Shown piece after piece: positions 8,757 through 17,708 of a stretch of DNA of 64,000 bases. The stretch comes from Microbacterium sp. MPKO10 (GTDB lineage: Bacteria > Actinomycetota > Actinomycetes > Actinomycetales > Microbacteriaceae), in assembly GCF_026107415.2 (NCBI RefSeq), contig NZ_JAPCHX010000001.1, forward strand, positions 915,572 to 979,571, read 5' to 3'. Numbering within the stretch: the stretch's first letter is position 1; the number at the start of each line of letters is the position of its first letter. Below the pieces are notes generated by a model. It had not been told where the DNA came from. It saw only the letters and a program-made list of their open reading frames with translations, and made no database searches. A program made the position numbers and the translations under genes.

Positions 8757-9589
8757 AGACTCTCAGCAGTGTGCGCCGAGCACCCCTGTCATTCGCGGCG
8801 ATTGTCACTGTGCTCGCCTGCCTCTTCCCCGTGTACTGGATGGTGACAACGGCATTCAAACCGACGCGCGAGATTCAATCGAAGGTGCCGCAGCTTCTGC
8901 CGAGCACGTGGACGTTCGACCATTTCGTCACGGCGATCGGCTCGGACGGTTTCGGACTGTTCTGGCGCAACAGCATCCTGGTGACGGTTTCCGCCGTCGT
9001 TCTGGCGCTCGTCGTCGCGCTCGGTGCCGCGTTCGCCGTCGCTCGCATGCAGTGGCGAGGTCGCCGACAGTTCATCCTCATGGTATTCATCGCACAGATG
9101 GCACCGTGGGAATCGTTGATCATTCCGATCTACATCATCACCCGCGATACGAACATGCTCGACCGGCTGCCGACGCTGACGCTGGTCTACTTCATGATCA
9201 CGCTGCCGTTCACGATCGTCGTTCTGCGCGGATTCATCGCGACGATCCCACCCGAGCTCGAAGAGGCGGCGCAGGTCGATGGATGCTCGCGCACGGGCGC
9301 ATTTCGTCGTGTGGCATTCCCTCTGCTCGCGCCCGGCTTGATGGCCACGTCGCTGTTCGGGTTCATCACGGCATGGAATGAGTTTGCGTATGCGAACTTC
9401 CTGATCATCAAAGAGCAGGACAACCGCACGCTCCCCGTGTGGCTGTCGTCATTCCAGAACGTGTTCGGCACCGACTGGGGTGCCACGATGGCAGCGTCAA
9501 CGCTCTTCGCCCTTCCCGCTCTCGCAATTTTCCTGCTGCTGCAGCGCCATGTCACGTCGGGATTCGCCGCCGGCGCGGTCAAGGGCTGA
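8753..9589 (+). CDS. Sugar ABC transporter permease, MalG type
   Basis: 278-residue second permease. GTG start at 8753 overlaps the preceding TGA (GTGA), with GGAGG at 8741-8745 giving a normal spacing. Six membrane segments; EAA loop LEEAAQVDGCSRTGAFRRV near bases 9255-9310. Co-translated with the upstream permease. No ATPase in the operon, so a shared ATPase elsewhere in the genome is implied. Confidence 0.93.
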   Translation: MKTLSSVRRAPLSFAAIVTVLACLFPVYWMVTTAFKPTREIQSKVPQLLPSTWTFDHFVTAIGSDGFGLFWRNSILVTVSAVVLALVVALGAAFAVARMQWRGRRQFILMVFIAQMAPWESLIIPIYIITRDTNMLDRLPTLTLVYFMITLPFTIVVLRGFIATIPPELEEAAQVDGCSRTGAFRRVAFPLLAPGLMATSLFGFITAWNEFAYANFLIIKEQDNRTLPVWLSSFQNVFGTDWGATMAASTLFALPALAIFLLLQRHVTSGFAAGAVKG

Positions 9590-9628
9590 GCGCCGCCTTC
9601 TGCCAATCCGACCCCTGTGGAGACCTCG

Positions 9629-11197
9629 ATGACAACACCGCATTCAGCCATTTCGCTGCTTCCGCGCCCCACTCAGATTGACGTACGCGCCGGCAGCTTC
9701 ACGCTTGACAGCGACACGGCGGTGCGCGTGAGTCCGCAAGCCGCACCGGCGCTGCAGCTTCTTCGCGAACTGCTGAACCCGGCGACAGGGCTGCCGCTTC
9801 CGGCGTCCTCGACCGGATCTCTGACGCTGGACCTCGATGTTGAGCTGACCGGGCTCGGTGCGGAAGGATACGAGCTCACCGTCGACACCGACCGTGTGCT
9901 TCTGCGCGCGGCGGCGCTCGCCGGGTTGCGCCACGGGGCGCAGACTCTGCGGCAGCTCCTACCCGTCGACGCATACGCAGCGCACGCGGTCGGCGACGTC
10001 GCGTGGACGCTGCCGTGCGTGCGCATCACAGACGTGCCGCGGCTCGCTTGGCGTGGCGGCATGCTCGACGTCGCGCGGCATTTCCAACCCATCGAGTACC
10101 TCTACCGCTTCGCCGATCTGCTCGCCGCGCACAAGGCGAACGTCATGCACCTGCATCTCACCGATGACCAAGGCTGGCGGATGCCGGTGCAGGCGTACCC
10201 GCTCCTCACCGAGATCGGCGCGTACCGCAGCGAGACCGCGGGCGATGGCATCCATCATGGTGGGGCGTACACACGTGACGATCTCACCGGGTTCGTCGCC
10301 TACGCGGCCCGCCGCGGCATCACCGTTGTGCCAGAGATCGAAATGCCGGGGCACACGCGGGCGGCGCTCGCTGCCTACCCCGAGCTCGGCAATAGGCCGG
10401 AACGCCGGCTCGACGTATGGACGCGCTGGGGAGTGTGCGAGAACATCCTCGGCGTGCACGACGCGGTGCTCGACTTCTGTCGCACGGTTCTCGACGAGAC
10501 GATGGAGATCTTTCCGAGCCGCTACGTTCACCTCGGTGGAGATGAGAGCCCGCTCGTCGAATGGAACGAGAGCCCGCGAGCGGCAGAGCGAATTCGCGAG
10601 AAGAACCTCTCGGGAACCCGCGGCCTGTACCGATGGTTCATGGGCGAGGTCGCTGACCACGTGACGCGCGCGGGGCGGCGACCGCTTGCGTGGGCCGAAG
10701 ACGAGCTCACATTGCCTCCGGCGGTGACAGTAATGCCGTGGCGCGACGCGGAGCACGGCCGTGAAGCGATCGCCCGCGGACACGACGTCGTGATGGCCCC
10801 GCATCTGGAGACCTACCTCGACTATGCGGCAACGACCGATCCCGATGAGCCGCCGGCGCACGAGGAGGGCGTCATTCTGCTTCCGCTGCGCACCGCTCAG
10901 CAATTCACGGCCGTCCCCGCCGCCTGGGGAGCAGAGGCGGCCGAACGCGTTCTCGGCATGCAGGCACAGATCTGGACGGAATACCTGCCGACACAGGAGC
11001 TCGTTGAGTACCGCGCATTTCCAAGATTCAGCGCGTTGGCGGATGCGGCGTGGGGCGGCGTCGATAAGTGGGACTCGTTCACGCCGCGGCTTGTGCAGCA
11101 CAGGCTCCGCCTCGACGCACTGGGTGTGCCCCGCTCAGTGAGACGCGAGGGTGCGAGCGACAGGACGCCCTCGATCGGAAGGACTGGCAGCAGCTGA
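9629..11197 (+). CDS. Beta-N-acetylhexosaminidase, GH20
   Basis: 522-residue family 20 glycoside hydrolase that releases terminal GlcNAc or GalNAc by substrate-assisted catalysis. The N-terminal GH20b domain spans about residues 5-135 and the catalytic barrel about 140-490. Visible motifs are HLHLTDDQGWR, the HLGGDE motif with the catalytic pair Asp305-Glu306, and the Trp-rich substrate pocket (WTEYLP, AWGGVDKW). Start ATG 9629 is taken over GTG 9617 because GGAG (9619-9622) precedes it. No signal peptide is seen, so it acts in the cytoplasm on imported oligosaccharides, fitting the transporter immediately upstream. Confidence 0.93.
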   Translation: MTTPHSAISLLPRPTQIDVRAGSFTLDSDTAVRVSPQAAPALQLLRELLNPATGLPLPASSTGSLTLDLDVELTGLGAEGYELTVDTDRVLLRAAALAGLRHGAQTLRQLLPVDAYAAHAVGDVAWTLPCVRITDVPRLAWRGGMLDVARHFQPIEYLYRFADLLAAHKANVMHLHLTDDQGWRMPVQAYPLLTEIGAYRSETAGDGIHHGGAYTRDDLTGFVAYAARRGITVVPEIEMPGHTRAALAAYPELGNRPERRLDVWTRWGVCENILGVHDAVLDFCRTVLDETMEIFPSRYVHLGGDESPLVEWNESPRAAERIREKNLSGTRGLYRWFMGEVADHVTRAGRRPLAWAEDELTLPPAVTVMPWRDAEHGREAIARGHDVVMAPHLETYLDYAATTDPDEPPAHEEGVILLPLRTAQQFTAVPAAWGAEAAERVLGMQAQIWTEYLPTQELVEYRAFPRFSALADAAWGGVDKWDSFTPRLVQHRLRLDALGVPRSVRREGASDRTPSIGRTGSS

Positions 11198-11260
11198 TGA
11201 CAGTGAGCCGCTCTGACCGCGCTGCCACGGTTTCAGACGGCCCCCACAGAGAACGGAGCA

Positions 11261-12184
11261 ATGGTGCTCTCTTCACCGAAAACACGAATAGAGGCGCGCA
11301 ACGCCCTCGCCGCAGGCATCATGGCGGTGGCCTGCGCCGCGACGCTCACATCGGGTTCGCCACCTCCCGCAGCGGCCGATGTCGACGCCCCTGCCGCGGC
11401 ATCTGGAACCGTGCTGTTCTTCGACGACTTCTCGGGCGCGAGCCTCGACACCACGAAGTGGGTAGCTGGCCTGCACCAGTGGGGGCCCGACAACTACGGA
11501 GTCGTGCCTGAGAACCTGTCACTCACGACGGTGAACGACGCAGGTACACCTGTCGACGTGCTTGCTGCACGCGCAAACGGCGACCAGTACACGGGTGCGG
11601 TCCGCGGCATCCTGGCCACGGACGCGTCGTACCCTGTGGGGGATCCCCGCCGCTACACAAGACAGGAGACCGGCGTGCGCACCGGAGGCTTGGTGTGGAC
11701 GAAGGAGCGTTTCGGAGCCGGACGCTACGAAGTGCGCATGAAGACGCTTCCGTATTCGGGCGGATGCTCGTGCATCTGGAACTACTACAACCCCGGAAAC
11801 GGCGACTATACCGAGATCGACATCGAGATGCCCGCGGCCGGGACAGGTGGTCGGGCCGACTGGGCGCACTGGGCCGGCTTCAACAGCTACGTCTCGCTCG
11901 ACCCCGGGGGCGCGACGCTCGAGGACGTCGATCTCGGCGCGGCTCAAAATGACGGTGCCTTCCACACCTACCGGTGGGATTGGTACGACGGCAGCAACGG
12001 AACTCCACGCATTGAGTTCTACGTCGACAACGTGCTGTACGCCACGCAGACCGCCACCGTTCCGACGTTGCCTGCCCAGCTCTGGGTCGGCAACTGGGCG
12101 GCGTCGTGGTCGGGCGACTTCGATTATGCATCGCAGTATCAATACATCGACTGGGTGAAGATCAGCACCCTCGGAGGGCAATGA
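11261..12184 (+). CDS. Secreted GH16 family glycoside hydrolase
   Basis: 307-residue secreted enzyme: signal peptide at residues about 1-40 (ending in an Ala-rich AAADVDA region), then a single GH16 beta-jelly-roll. The catalytic motif is E185-I-D-I-E189, the ExDxE form without bulge found in licheninases and related enzymes, where the first Glu is nucleophile and the last the acid/base. Upstream of it VWTKERFGAGRYEVRMK is the family's conserved strand. Family members cut beta-1,3/1,4-glucans, agars or carrageenans; specificity is not predictable here. The stop overlaps the start of the next secreted protein. Confidence 0.9.
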   Translation: MVLSSPKTRIEARNALAAGIMAVACAATLTSGSPPPAAADVDAPAAASGTVLFFDDFSGASLDTTKWVAGLHQWGPDNYGVVPENLSLTTVNDAGTPVDVLAARANGDQYTGAVRGILATDASYPVGDPRRYTRQETGVRTGGLVWTKERFGAGRYEVRMKTLPYSGGCSCIWNYYNPGNGDYTEIDIEMPAAGTGGRADWAHWAGFNSYVSLDPGGATLEDVDLGAAQNDGAFHTYRWDWYDGSNGTPRIEFYVDNVLYATQTATVPTLPAQLWVGNWAASWSGDFDYASQYQYIDWVKISTLGGQ

Positions 12185-14439
12185 TGACACACACAACTCA
12201 CAGACGGCGACGAGCCGCAGCCATCGCACTAGCGGTGGGAATCGGTGTGACGCCGCTGGGGCAGGCGCTTCCGGCCGCCGCGGCTCCGGAGTCGGGCTGC
12301 CAGGTGACGAGCCCCGCCCCGGGGAGCACCATCACCGATGCGGTGACGGTCAGCGGAATGTACACCGACGCCTACCAGGTGAAGGTGGCGTTCGACGCCG
12401 GAACGCTCCACGACGCACACACCGACGATCCGGATGCCGATGGCACAGGTACCTGGTCATACACGTTCGATCCCGCTGCCGAGGATGTGTCGGGCGAGGT
12501 AGAGCTCACTGTGCGCTGCTCGTCGCTGCAGGACAGATACTGGCGATGGGGCGAGTCCACGACTGTCGACGTGCAACTCGCCGGGCGTGAAGCTCCCGTC
12601 ATCGATATCACTTCACCTGACGACGGGTCCCAGGTCAGAGGGAGGCTGAAGGTTTCGATGACGGCCTCTGATGCGCAGGGCATCGACGACGTTCAGGTAC
12701 GCATTGACGGTGGCGATTGGGAATCTGCCAAGGTGCTGCCTCATGACCGGTACTTCTTGCACGGCCCCGTGATGAAGGGGAACCGCACGCACGCCATCCA
12801 GGCTCGCGTGATCGACACAGACGGCAACGTCACGACGACGGCGACGACATACACGCACTCGGGCACAGGGTCGTTCGATGAGGCACCACCCGTGCAGCCG
12901 GACCGCGCTATGTGGGTCTGGGAGTCGGCCACGGCCCAGCTCCTCGAGAATCCCGGAGCTCGCGATGTTCTCGCTGCGTTCGTCGACGACGAGAGCGTGG
13001 CTCCGGAGCAGATCCAGACCCTGTACATCTACGCCGACCGGTACGACGGCGAGTATGCGCTGCGCGATCACCCCGACCAGTACCGTTCGCTGATCGCGTG
13101 GGCTCACGACCGCGGGTATCAGGTGCATGCGCTGTTGGGTTCCGGGTCATACGCGGCGCCGATGTGGTCGTACGAGCGGTATCACGACGGTGCCGTCGGA
13201 TTGATGGAGACGATCCTCAACTACAACATCGCGTCGAACGCAGACGAGCGTTTCGACGGCGTCAACATCGACATCGAGCCTCACGGCCTGCCCGACTGGC
13301 GTTCCGGTTCGCCGAGCGTGCAGGTGCAGTACCTCGACATGCTCGCCGCGATGATGGATCGCAAGCAGGCGAGCGGAGCAACGCTCAGGGTCGGCGCGGC
13401 GATTCCGCGCTGGCTTGATGACAACGACGAGTGCCAGAACATCACGTGGCACGAGAAGACGCAGAACTGCGCTCGGCACGTCATTGACACACTCGACTAC
13501 GTCTCGCTGATGGACTACCGTGACGTCGCCGAGGGCCCCGTGGGCATCATCCTCCACGCTCAGAACGAGATCGAGTACGCGGCCAGCGTGGGCAAGCACG
13601 TGATGGTCGGTGTCGAAACCGACTCGATCTCGGCATCCGGAGACCCTGAATCGATATCGTTCCAGGAGGAGGGCCGGGACGCCATGGAGACGGAGCTCGC
13701 CGAGGTCTACGCCGCATTCGACGACTCGCCAGCCTTCGCTGGTGTCGCACTGCACCACTACGATTCCCTGCGAGCGCTCCCGAGCCGCTGGGACTCCTCG
13801 GGCACGCGCTGGCAGAGCCCCGTCGCCGACGTCGAAGCGCCAAGCACCCCTGCCGAGCTGACAGCTGAGGTGTACGACGCCGAGCGCGTCGATCTGCACT
13901 GGGCGCGCAGCTCGGACGACACGTTGGTGGACCACTACGAGGTGCACCGGTCGACGACCCCGGACTTCACGCCGGACGAGAGCACGCTCGTACGTACGAC
14001 GCAGACGAACTTCGTAAACGACGTCGGGCTGACTGCCGATACCGAGTACTCATGGAAGATTGTCGCCGTCGATATCGCCGGGCACTCGAGCGCGGCCTCT
14101 GCCGCGGCATCCGCTGCAACCAGCGTGGGGAACGGGGCGGCGGCCATGCGGATCTCATCAATCGAGTTCCGTGACCAGAACACGTGGACGTGGGCTACGG
14201 TGACCATCGAGGATGCTGCAACGGGCGAGCCCATCGAGGGCGCGACGGTGTTCGGGCACTGGGGAGGCGCCGCAGGTAAGCACTTCAGCGCCACGACAGA
14301 TGAGAACGGCCAGGCCGAGGTGAACACGGAAGGAATTCCCACGCCGTACACCGTGATCTTCGTGCCCGAGCTGATTCTCGCGCCCGGGTACTTCTGGGCG
14401 AGCAGTCTCGATGACTACGAGGCGACTTGGAATCGCTGA
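12181..14439 (+). CDS. Secreted multidomain protein with GH18-like barrel, Ig-like and FN3 domains
   Basis: 752 residues. ATG 12181 overlaps the GH16 stop (ATGA); the second ATG at 12184 is the alternative. Signal peptide at residues 1-35, two Ig-like modules (about 38-125 and 130-225), a TIM-barrel-like region (about 230-540), one FN3 domain (about 555-640) and a C-terminal carboxypeptidase-regulatory-like beta domain (about 655-750). The barrel carries D359-G-V-N-I-D-I-E366, which resembles the GH18 motif DxxDxDxE with Asn in place of the second Asp and the acid Glu kept. I infer a polysaccharide hydrolase related to GH18 but outside its usual sequence space. Co-translation with GH16 suggests joint action on one polymer. 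Confidence 0.7.
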   Translation: MMTHTTHRRRRAAAIALAVGIGVTPLGQALPAAAAPESGCQVTSPAPGSTITDAVTVSGMYTDAYQVKVAFDAGTLHDAHTDDPDADGTGTWSYTFDPAAEDVSGEVELTVRCSSLQDRYWRWGESTTVDVQLAGREAPVIDITSPDDGSQVRGRLKVSMTASDAQGIDDVQVRIDGGDWESAKVLPHDRYFLHGPVMKGNRTHAIQARVIDTDGNVTTTATTYTHSGTGSFDEAPPVQPDRAMWVWESATAQLLENPGARDVLAAFVDDESVAPEQIQTLYIYADRYDGEYALRDHPDQYRSLIAWAHDRGYQVHALLGSGSYAAPMWSYERYHDGAVGLMETILNYNIASNADERFDGVNIDIEPHGLPDWRSGSPSVQVQYLDMLAAMMDRKQASGATLRVGAAIPRWLDDNDECQNITWHEKTQNCARHVIDTLDYVSLMDYRDVAEGPVGIILHAQNEIEYAASVGKHVMVGVETDSISASGDPESISFQEEGRDAMETELAEVYAAFDDSPAFAGVALHHYDSLRALPSRWDSSGTRWQSPVADVEAPSTPAELTAEVYDAERVDLHWARSSDDTLVDHYEVHRSTTPDFTPDESTLVRTTQTNFVNDVGLTADTEYSWKIVAVDIAGHSSAASAAASAATSVGNGAAAMRISSIEFRDQNTWTWATVTIEDAATGEPIEGATVFGHWGGAAGKHFSATTDENGQAEVNTEGIPTPYTVIFVPELILAPGYFWASSLDDYEATWNR

Positions 14440-14446
14440 TCAATGC

Positions 14447-14482
14447 TGCCGGGCGCCACGCATAATTGCGCGGCGTCCGGCA
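14447..14482. terminator. Bidirectional hairpin terminator
   Basis: Inverted repeat with arms 14447-14457 and 14472-14482 (10 of 11 paired) in the gap between two convergent genes. No long T tract on either side, as is common in high-GC actinobacteria. Confidence 0.6.
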
Positions 14483-14504
14483 CGTGGGCTGTCGACGGCG
14501 AGCC

Positions 14505-15863
14505 TCAGATCTGCAGGATGGCCATCGCGATCAGGAAGTAGATGATCAGACCCGTCGCATCGACGAACGTCGAGATGAACGGGTTCGAGAACACCGCCGG
14601 GTCGACCTTGATGGCGTTCGCCGCGAGGGGCATGATGCCGCCGATCGTCGCCGCGACCGTGCACACGGCAACGAGTGTGATCCCGATGGTGGTGCCGATC
14701 CCCAGATCATAGACGGGCGTGGCAATGGCGAACCCGAGCGCGCCCAGCATGAGCCCGAGCGAGAAACCCACGCGCATCTCGCGGCCGAGCACACGCAGGA
14801 TGTCGCGCGAACTCACGTCGCCGAGTGCCAGCGCGCGTGTGACGGTGGTCGCCGCCTGGTTGCCGGTGTTGCCGCCGGTGCCGATCAGCAGGGGCACGAA
14901 GAGAGCCAGAACCGTCACGGTTTTGAGCGTGTCTTCGAACACCTCCAGAACTTGCACCGTCAGCGTCGCACCGACCGCGAGCACCAGCAGCCACAGCACG
15001 CGCGAGCGCACGAGGCTGCGAATCGGTGTCGACAGGTACGGGCGGCGCAGCGGCTCGACACCACCCTGCCTCGCCGAGTCTTCGGTCTCTTCGTCCTCGA
15101 GGATGCGCACGGCATCATCGACGGTCAGGATGCCGACAAGCCGCGATTCGCTATCGACAATGGGCAGCGCAAGGAGGCCGAGATCGGCACAGCTGCGCGC
15201 AGCATCCTCTTCATCTGTCGTCGCCGTCACGGTCTGCGGCTGCTTCATCACCTCGTCGATGCGCGCGTCGCCGTCCGTACCGAGAAGCTCGCGGAGGCTC
15301 ACAATCCCCACGACGCGCCTGCCCTGGTCGAGGACCGGGATCGTGTAGACCGTCTCGGCGTCCTCGAGGCGTGCGTGGACGCGAGCGAGCGTCTGAGTGA
15401 CGGTGAGCTGCGGGTGCGTCGTCACGTACTCGGGGCTCATGCGCCGGCCGATGCTGCCCTGCGGATACCCGAGGACGACGGCCGTCAGCTCGCGTTCGCG
15501 CTCGGGGAGGCCGCGCAACAGCTGAGGGGCGACGCCCGCGGGGAGCTCATCGAGTAGCCAGACGCGGTCATCGGGCTCAAGCCCTGCAAACAGAGACGCC
15601 ACCTCGGTGTCTTGCAGACCCGAGACGATGTCACTCTGCAGGGCAGGAGGCAGAGCCTCGAAAACGTCGAGCGCCTGCTGCTTGTGGAGCAGGCGGAACA
15701 CGACGGCGCTCTGCCGCTTAGTCAGGCGCTCGCAGATGTCGACGAGCTCGTTCGTGCTGCGCCCGGCAATCATCTCGGCGACGCCGGTCAGGTCGCGAGA
15801 ATTGACCTGCTGCGAAATCGTGTCGATCGCGCCGGTCATGTCCTTGTTGAAGTCGACGGTCAT
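14505..15863 (-). CDS. mgtE: Magnesium transporter MgtE
   Basis: 452-residue Mg2+ channel/transporter. Order: MgtE N-terminal superhelical domain (about 20-125), a CBS pair (about 130-255; PVLDQGRRVVGIVSLRELL and PIVDSESRLVGILTVDDAV), then five membrane helices (about 285-450) with the pore segment that includes TGGNTGNQAAT. In MgtE the N and CBS domains sense cytosolic Mg2+ and close the pore (family knowledge). ATG 15863 is chosen over upstream in-frame starts because GAGAGG precedes it. Stands alone; no Mg2+ riboswitch is recognisable upstream. Confidence 0.93.
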   Translation of the reverse strand: MTVDFNKDMTGAIDTISQQVNSRDLTGVAEMIAGRSTNELVDICERLTKRQSAVVFRLLHKQQALDVFEALPPALQSDIVSGLQDTEVASLFAGLEPDDRVWLLDELPAGVAPQLLRGLPERERELTAVVLGYPQGSIGRRMSPEYVTTHPQLTVTQTLARVHARLEDAETVYTIPVLDQGRRVVGIVSLRELLGTDGDARIDEVMKQPQTVTATTDEEDAARSCADLGLLALPIVDSESRLVGILTVDDAVRILEDEETEDSARQGGVEPLRRPYLSTPIRSLVRSRVLWLLVLAVGATLTVQVLEVFEDTLKTVTVLALFVPLLIGTGGNTGNQAATTVTRALALGDVSSRDILRVLGREMRVGFSLGLMLGALGFAIATPVYDLGIGTTIGITLVAVCTVAATIGGIMPLAANAIKVDPAVFSNPFISTFVDATGLIIYFLIAMAILQI

Positions 15864-16842
15864 GTCGGACCTCTCTTCTCTCAGCGTGCGGTGGGATTCA
15901 CCGGCACGCATGACCCCGGCATTCCGTTGATTGGGTACCTGCGGGGTCGGGCGTATGGGGGAACCGTAGCAACCGGGGACCGCCTACGCGCGTTGTCTGA
16001 CGCCAGGGAGCGCGCTGAAGCGTACTCAGTGGTGCGTCGTCGCAGACAAAACGGGAGCGGTGCCCGGTCTGCGATGAGAACTGTCGCCGTCCATCGGGTC
16101 GCTCACCTCGCTTTCGCTGCGTGTGCGTCGGCGCGCTGGAACGTGGCGTCGACTGTGTGTTTGAGGTCGGCCGAAAAGGCCGTGTCGAGCGTAGCATGCT
16201 CTGCCTTCTTGGTCCTACCGTCCGTTTTGGATCTGCTCCGCCGTTCCTGCCCCTCGTTTCGGAGCTGCTCCGCTGTTCCTACCTCTCGTTTCGCTTCTTC
16301 ATCGGTGCACTCATTCGGAAATCTGCGGCGACTCGCCCTGTTTCTCGCGCGACACGCCGCTTTTCCGGTGAGATCTCCGAAATTGTGCACGGCAACGTGG
16401 GATTGGGCTCCCGGCGGCAGGCTCCAGATTCTGGACTCCGGAAGTTTGGCCCTTAGCTCTGGCGTCCTGGCTCTGCTGTTCTGGCACTGCCGCCTTGTCT
16501 CTGCTGTCCTGGCCCTGCCGCATTGTCTCTGTTGTCTTGACTCTGCTGTCCTGGTCCTGCCGCCTTGGCAATGCCGTCCTGGCTCTGCGGCCCTGACCCC
16601 TGGATTCAGGGTCAGCGTCCTGGGTCTCCCCGCTCGTCTCGCCTTCTCGCCCTCGCATCCGCGCCTTTTCACGCGTAATTCAGGCTGCTGGTTGTGGTTC
16701 GGGCTGAGTGTGTCGACGCGAGTTGTGGCTTGGGCGAAGCCAGACGGCAAGGGCTGTGCTTTGGAATGAGTGTGATGACAAGGGTTGCGGTTCGGGATGA
16801 GCATGTCGGCAGGGGTTGCGCTGACAGCATCCGTGCCGTAAC
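15864..16842. other. Gene-free stretch with low-complexity tract
   Basis: About 980 bases between mgtE and the ArsR gene. Long open frames exist on both strands but overlap each other, lack family features and reflect base bias, so none is called. The stretch holds a degenerate 27-bp minisatellite (16471-16590). Nothing else recognisable. Confidence 0.6.
16471..16590. repeat. Degenerate 27-28 bp tandem repeat
   Basis: Copies beginning at 16471, 16498, 16541 and partial ones at 16526 and 16568 share CTCTGCTGTCCTGG followed by CCTGCCGCCTTG. One strand is almost free of A. Similar short-period tracts recur in intergenic regions at 46.9 and 53.5 kb. Confidence 0.75.
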
Positions 16843-16862
16843 GTACAACCAAATGGTTGTAC
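16843..16862. promoter_or_regulatory. Perfect palindromic operator of the ArsR gene
   Basis: GTACAACCA and TGGTTGTAC separated by AA form an uninterrupted 20-bp palindrome directly before the ArsR coding region. It also covers the alternative upstream ATG at 16853. This is the kind of operator seen before autoregulated ArsR/SRPBCC pairs; binding is inferred. Confidence 0.75.
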
Positions 16863-16864
16863 AA

Positions 16865-17203
16865 ATGGGTAATGATGACGCGACGGACCGCATCTTCCAC
16901 GCCCTGGCAGATGCGACGCGGCGCGACATCGTGACGCGCGTCATGCAGCGGCCGCTGTCGGTCTCTGCTCTCGCGGCTGGTTATGCGATGTCGTTCGCGG
17001 CCGTCCAGAAACACGTTGCCGCGCTCGAACGAGCCGATCTCGTGACGAAGCGGCGTCAGGGTCGGGAGCAGATGGTGCGCGGCAACCCCGAGGCTGTGCG
17101 GCGTGCTGCTCGGCTTCTCGACGAGTACGAGGCGATCTGGCGCGGCCGCATCGACAGGATGCACGACATCATCAACGACGACGATGAAGGAGAATCACAA
17201 TGA
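16865..17203 (+). CDS. ArsR-family winged-helix repressor
   Basis: 112-residue ArsR/SmtB-fold regulator without visible metal-binding cysteines. HTH around residues 30-70 (LSVSALAAGYAMSFAAVQKH); the start IFHALADATRRDIV is typical. ATG 16865 is chosen because the alternative ATG 16853 lies inside the operator palindrome; neither has a good ribosome site, so a leaderless or very short leader mRNA is possible. The stop overlaps the start of the SRPBCC gene (ATGA). In this widespread pair the regulator represses its own operon; the signal is unknown. Confidence 0.9.
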   Translation: MGNDDATDRIFHALADATRRDIVTRVMQRPLSVSALAAGYAMSFAAVQKHVAALERADLVTKRRQGREQMVRGNPEAVRRAARLLDEYEAIWRGRIDRMHDIINDDDEGESQ

Positions 17204-17688
17204 CGGTGACGTCAAGCACCAAGGATGCTGAGAAGCTGAGGTTCACGATCGAAACGGAGTTCTCGGCAACCCCCGAGCGCGTCTGGCAACTGTGGGCCGA
17301 CCCGCGGCAGTTGGAGCGCTGGTGGGGCCCTCCCGGATATCCGGCGACGTTCCACCGTCATGAGTTCACGGTGGGCGGCGAGTCGCGCTATTACATGAGC
17401 AGCCCCGAGGGTGATCGCTCGCATGCGTGGTTCCGCTTCGTGACACTTGACGAGCCTCACCACATTGAGCTTGATGATGGCTTCAGTCGTGAAGACGGTG
17501 AGCCAGTTGATCCCCACGACCATGCGCGCATCATTGTCACGATCGAGTCGGCGGGGCCGGTCACGCGCATGACCACGGTCTCCCAGTTCCGCGACCTGAC
17601 GCAGATGGAGCAACTGGTCGGAATGGGCATGCAGGAGGGCATGGCGGCCGCGATGGGGCAGATCGACGCGATCCTTGCGGACGGATAG
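17200..17688 (+). CDS. SRPBCC / AHSA1-like domain protein
   Basis: 162-residue START/Bet v 1-fold protein with a hydrophobic ligand cavity (activator of Hsp90 ATPase homologue 1-like). Typical opening FSATPERVWQLWADPRQLERWWGP is divided between residues about 15 and 40. ATG 17200 overlaps the ArsR stop and has GAAGGAG upstream. Such proteins next to ArsR regulators are thought to bind small hydrophobic or lipid-like molecules; no enzymatic role is shown. Confidence 0.88.
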   Translation: MTVTSSTKDAEKLRFTIETEFSATPERVWQLWADPRQLERWWGPPGYPATFHRHEFTVGGESRYYMSSPEGDRSHAWFRFVTLDEPHHIELDDGFSREDGEPVDPHDHARIIVTIESAGPVTRMTTVSQFRDLTQMEQLVGMGMQEGMAAAMGQIDAILADG

Positions 17689-17708
17689 CCCCGATTGGGA
17701 GCTGAAGC

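Noticed and set aside
9959..11101. 380-residue open frame on the minus strand
   Set aside because: Antisense to the GH20 gene, whose catalytic residues are intact.
14466..15557. 363-residue open frame on the plus strand
   Set aside because: Antisense to mgtE; charged low-complexity translation without any family motif.
15864..15990. Possible Mg2+ riboswitch before mgtE
   Set aside because: No M-box-like conserved core could be identified by eye in the leader; not supportable without a covariance search.
15612..16769. 385-residue open frame on the plus strand
   Set aside because: Starts antisense to mgtE and ends in the repeat tract, with repeated Leu/Ala/Cys units and no domain.
16103..17164. 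353-residue open frame on the minus strand across the gene-free kilobase
   Set aside because: Overlaps the ArsR gene antisense and is mostly a translation of the 27-bp repeat; no credible start.
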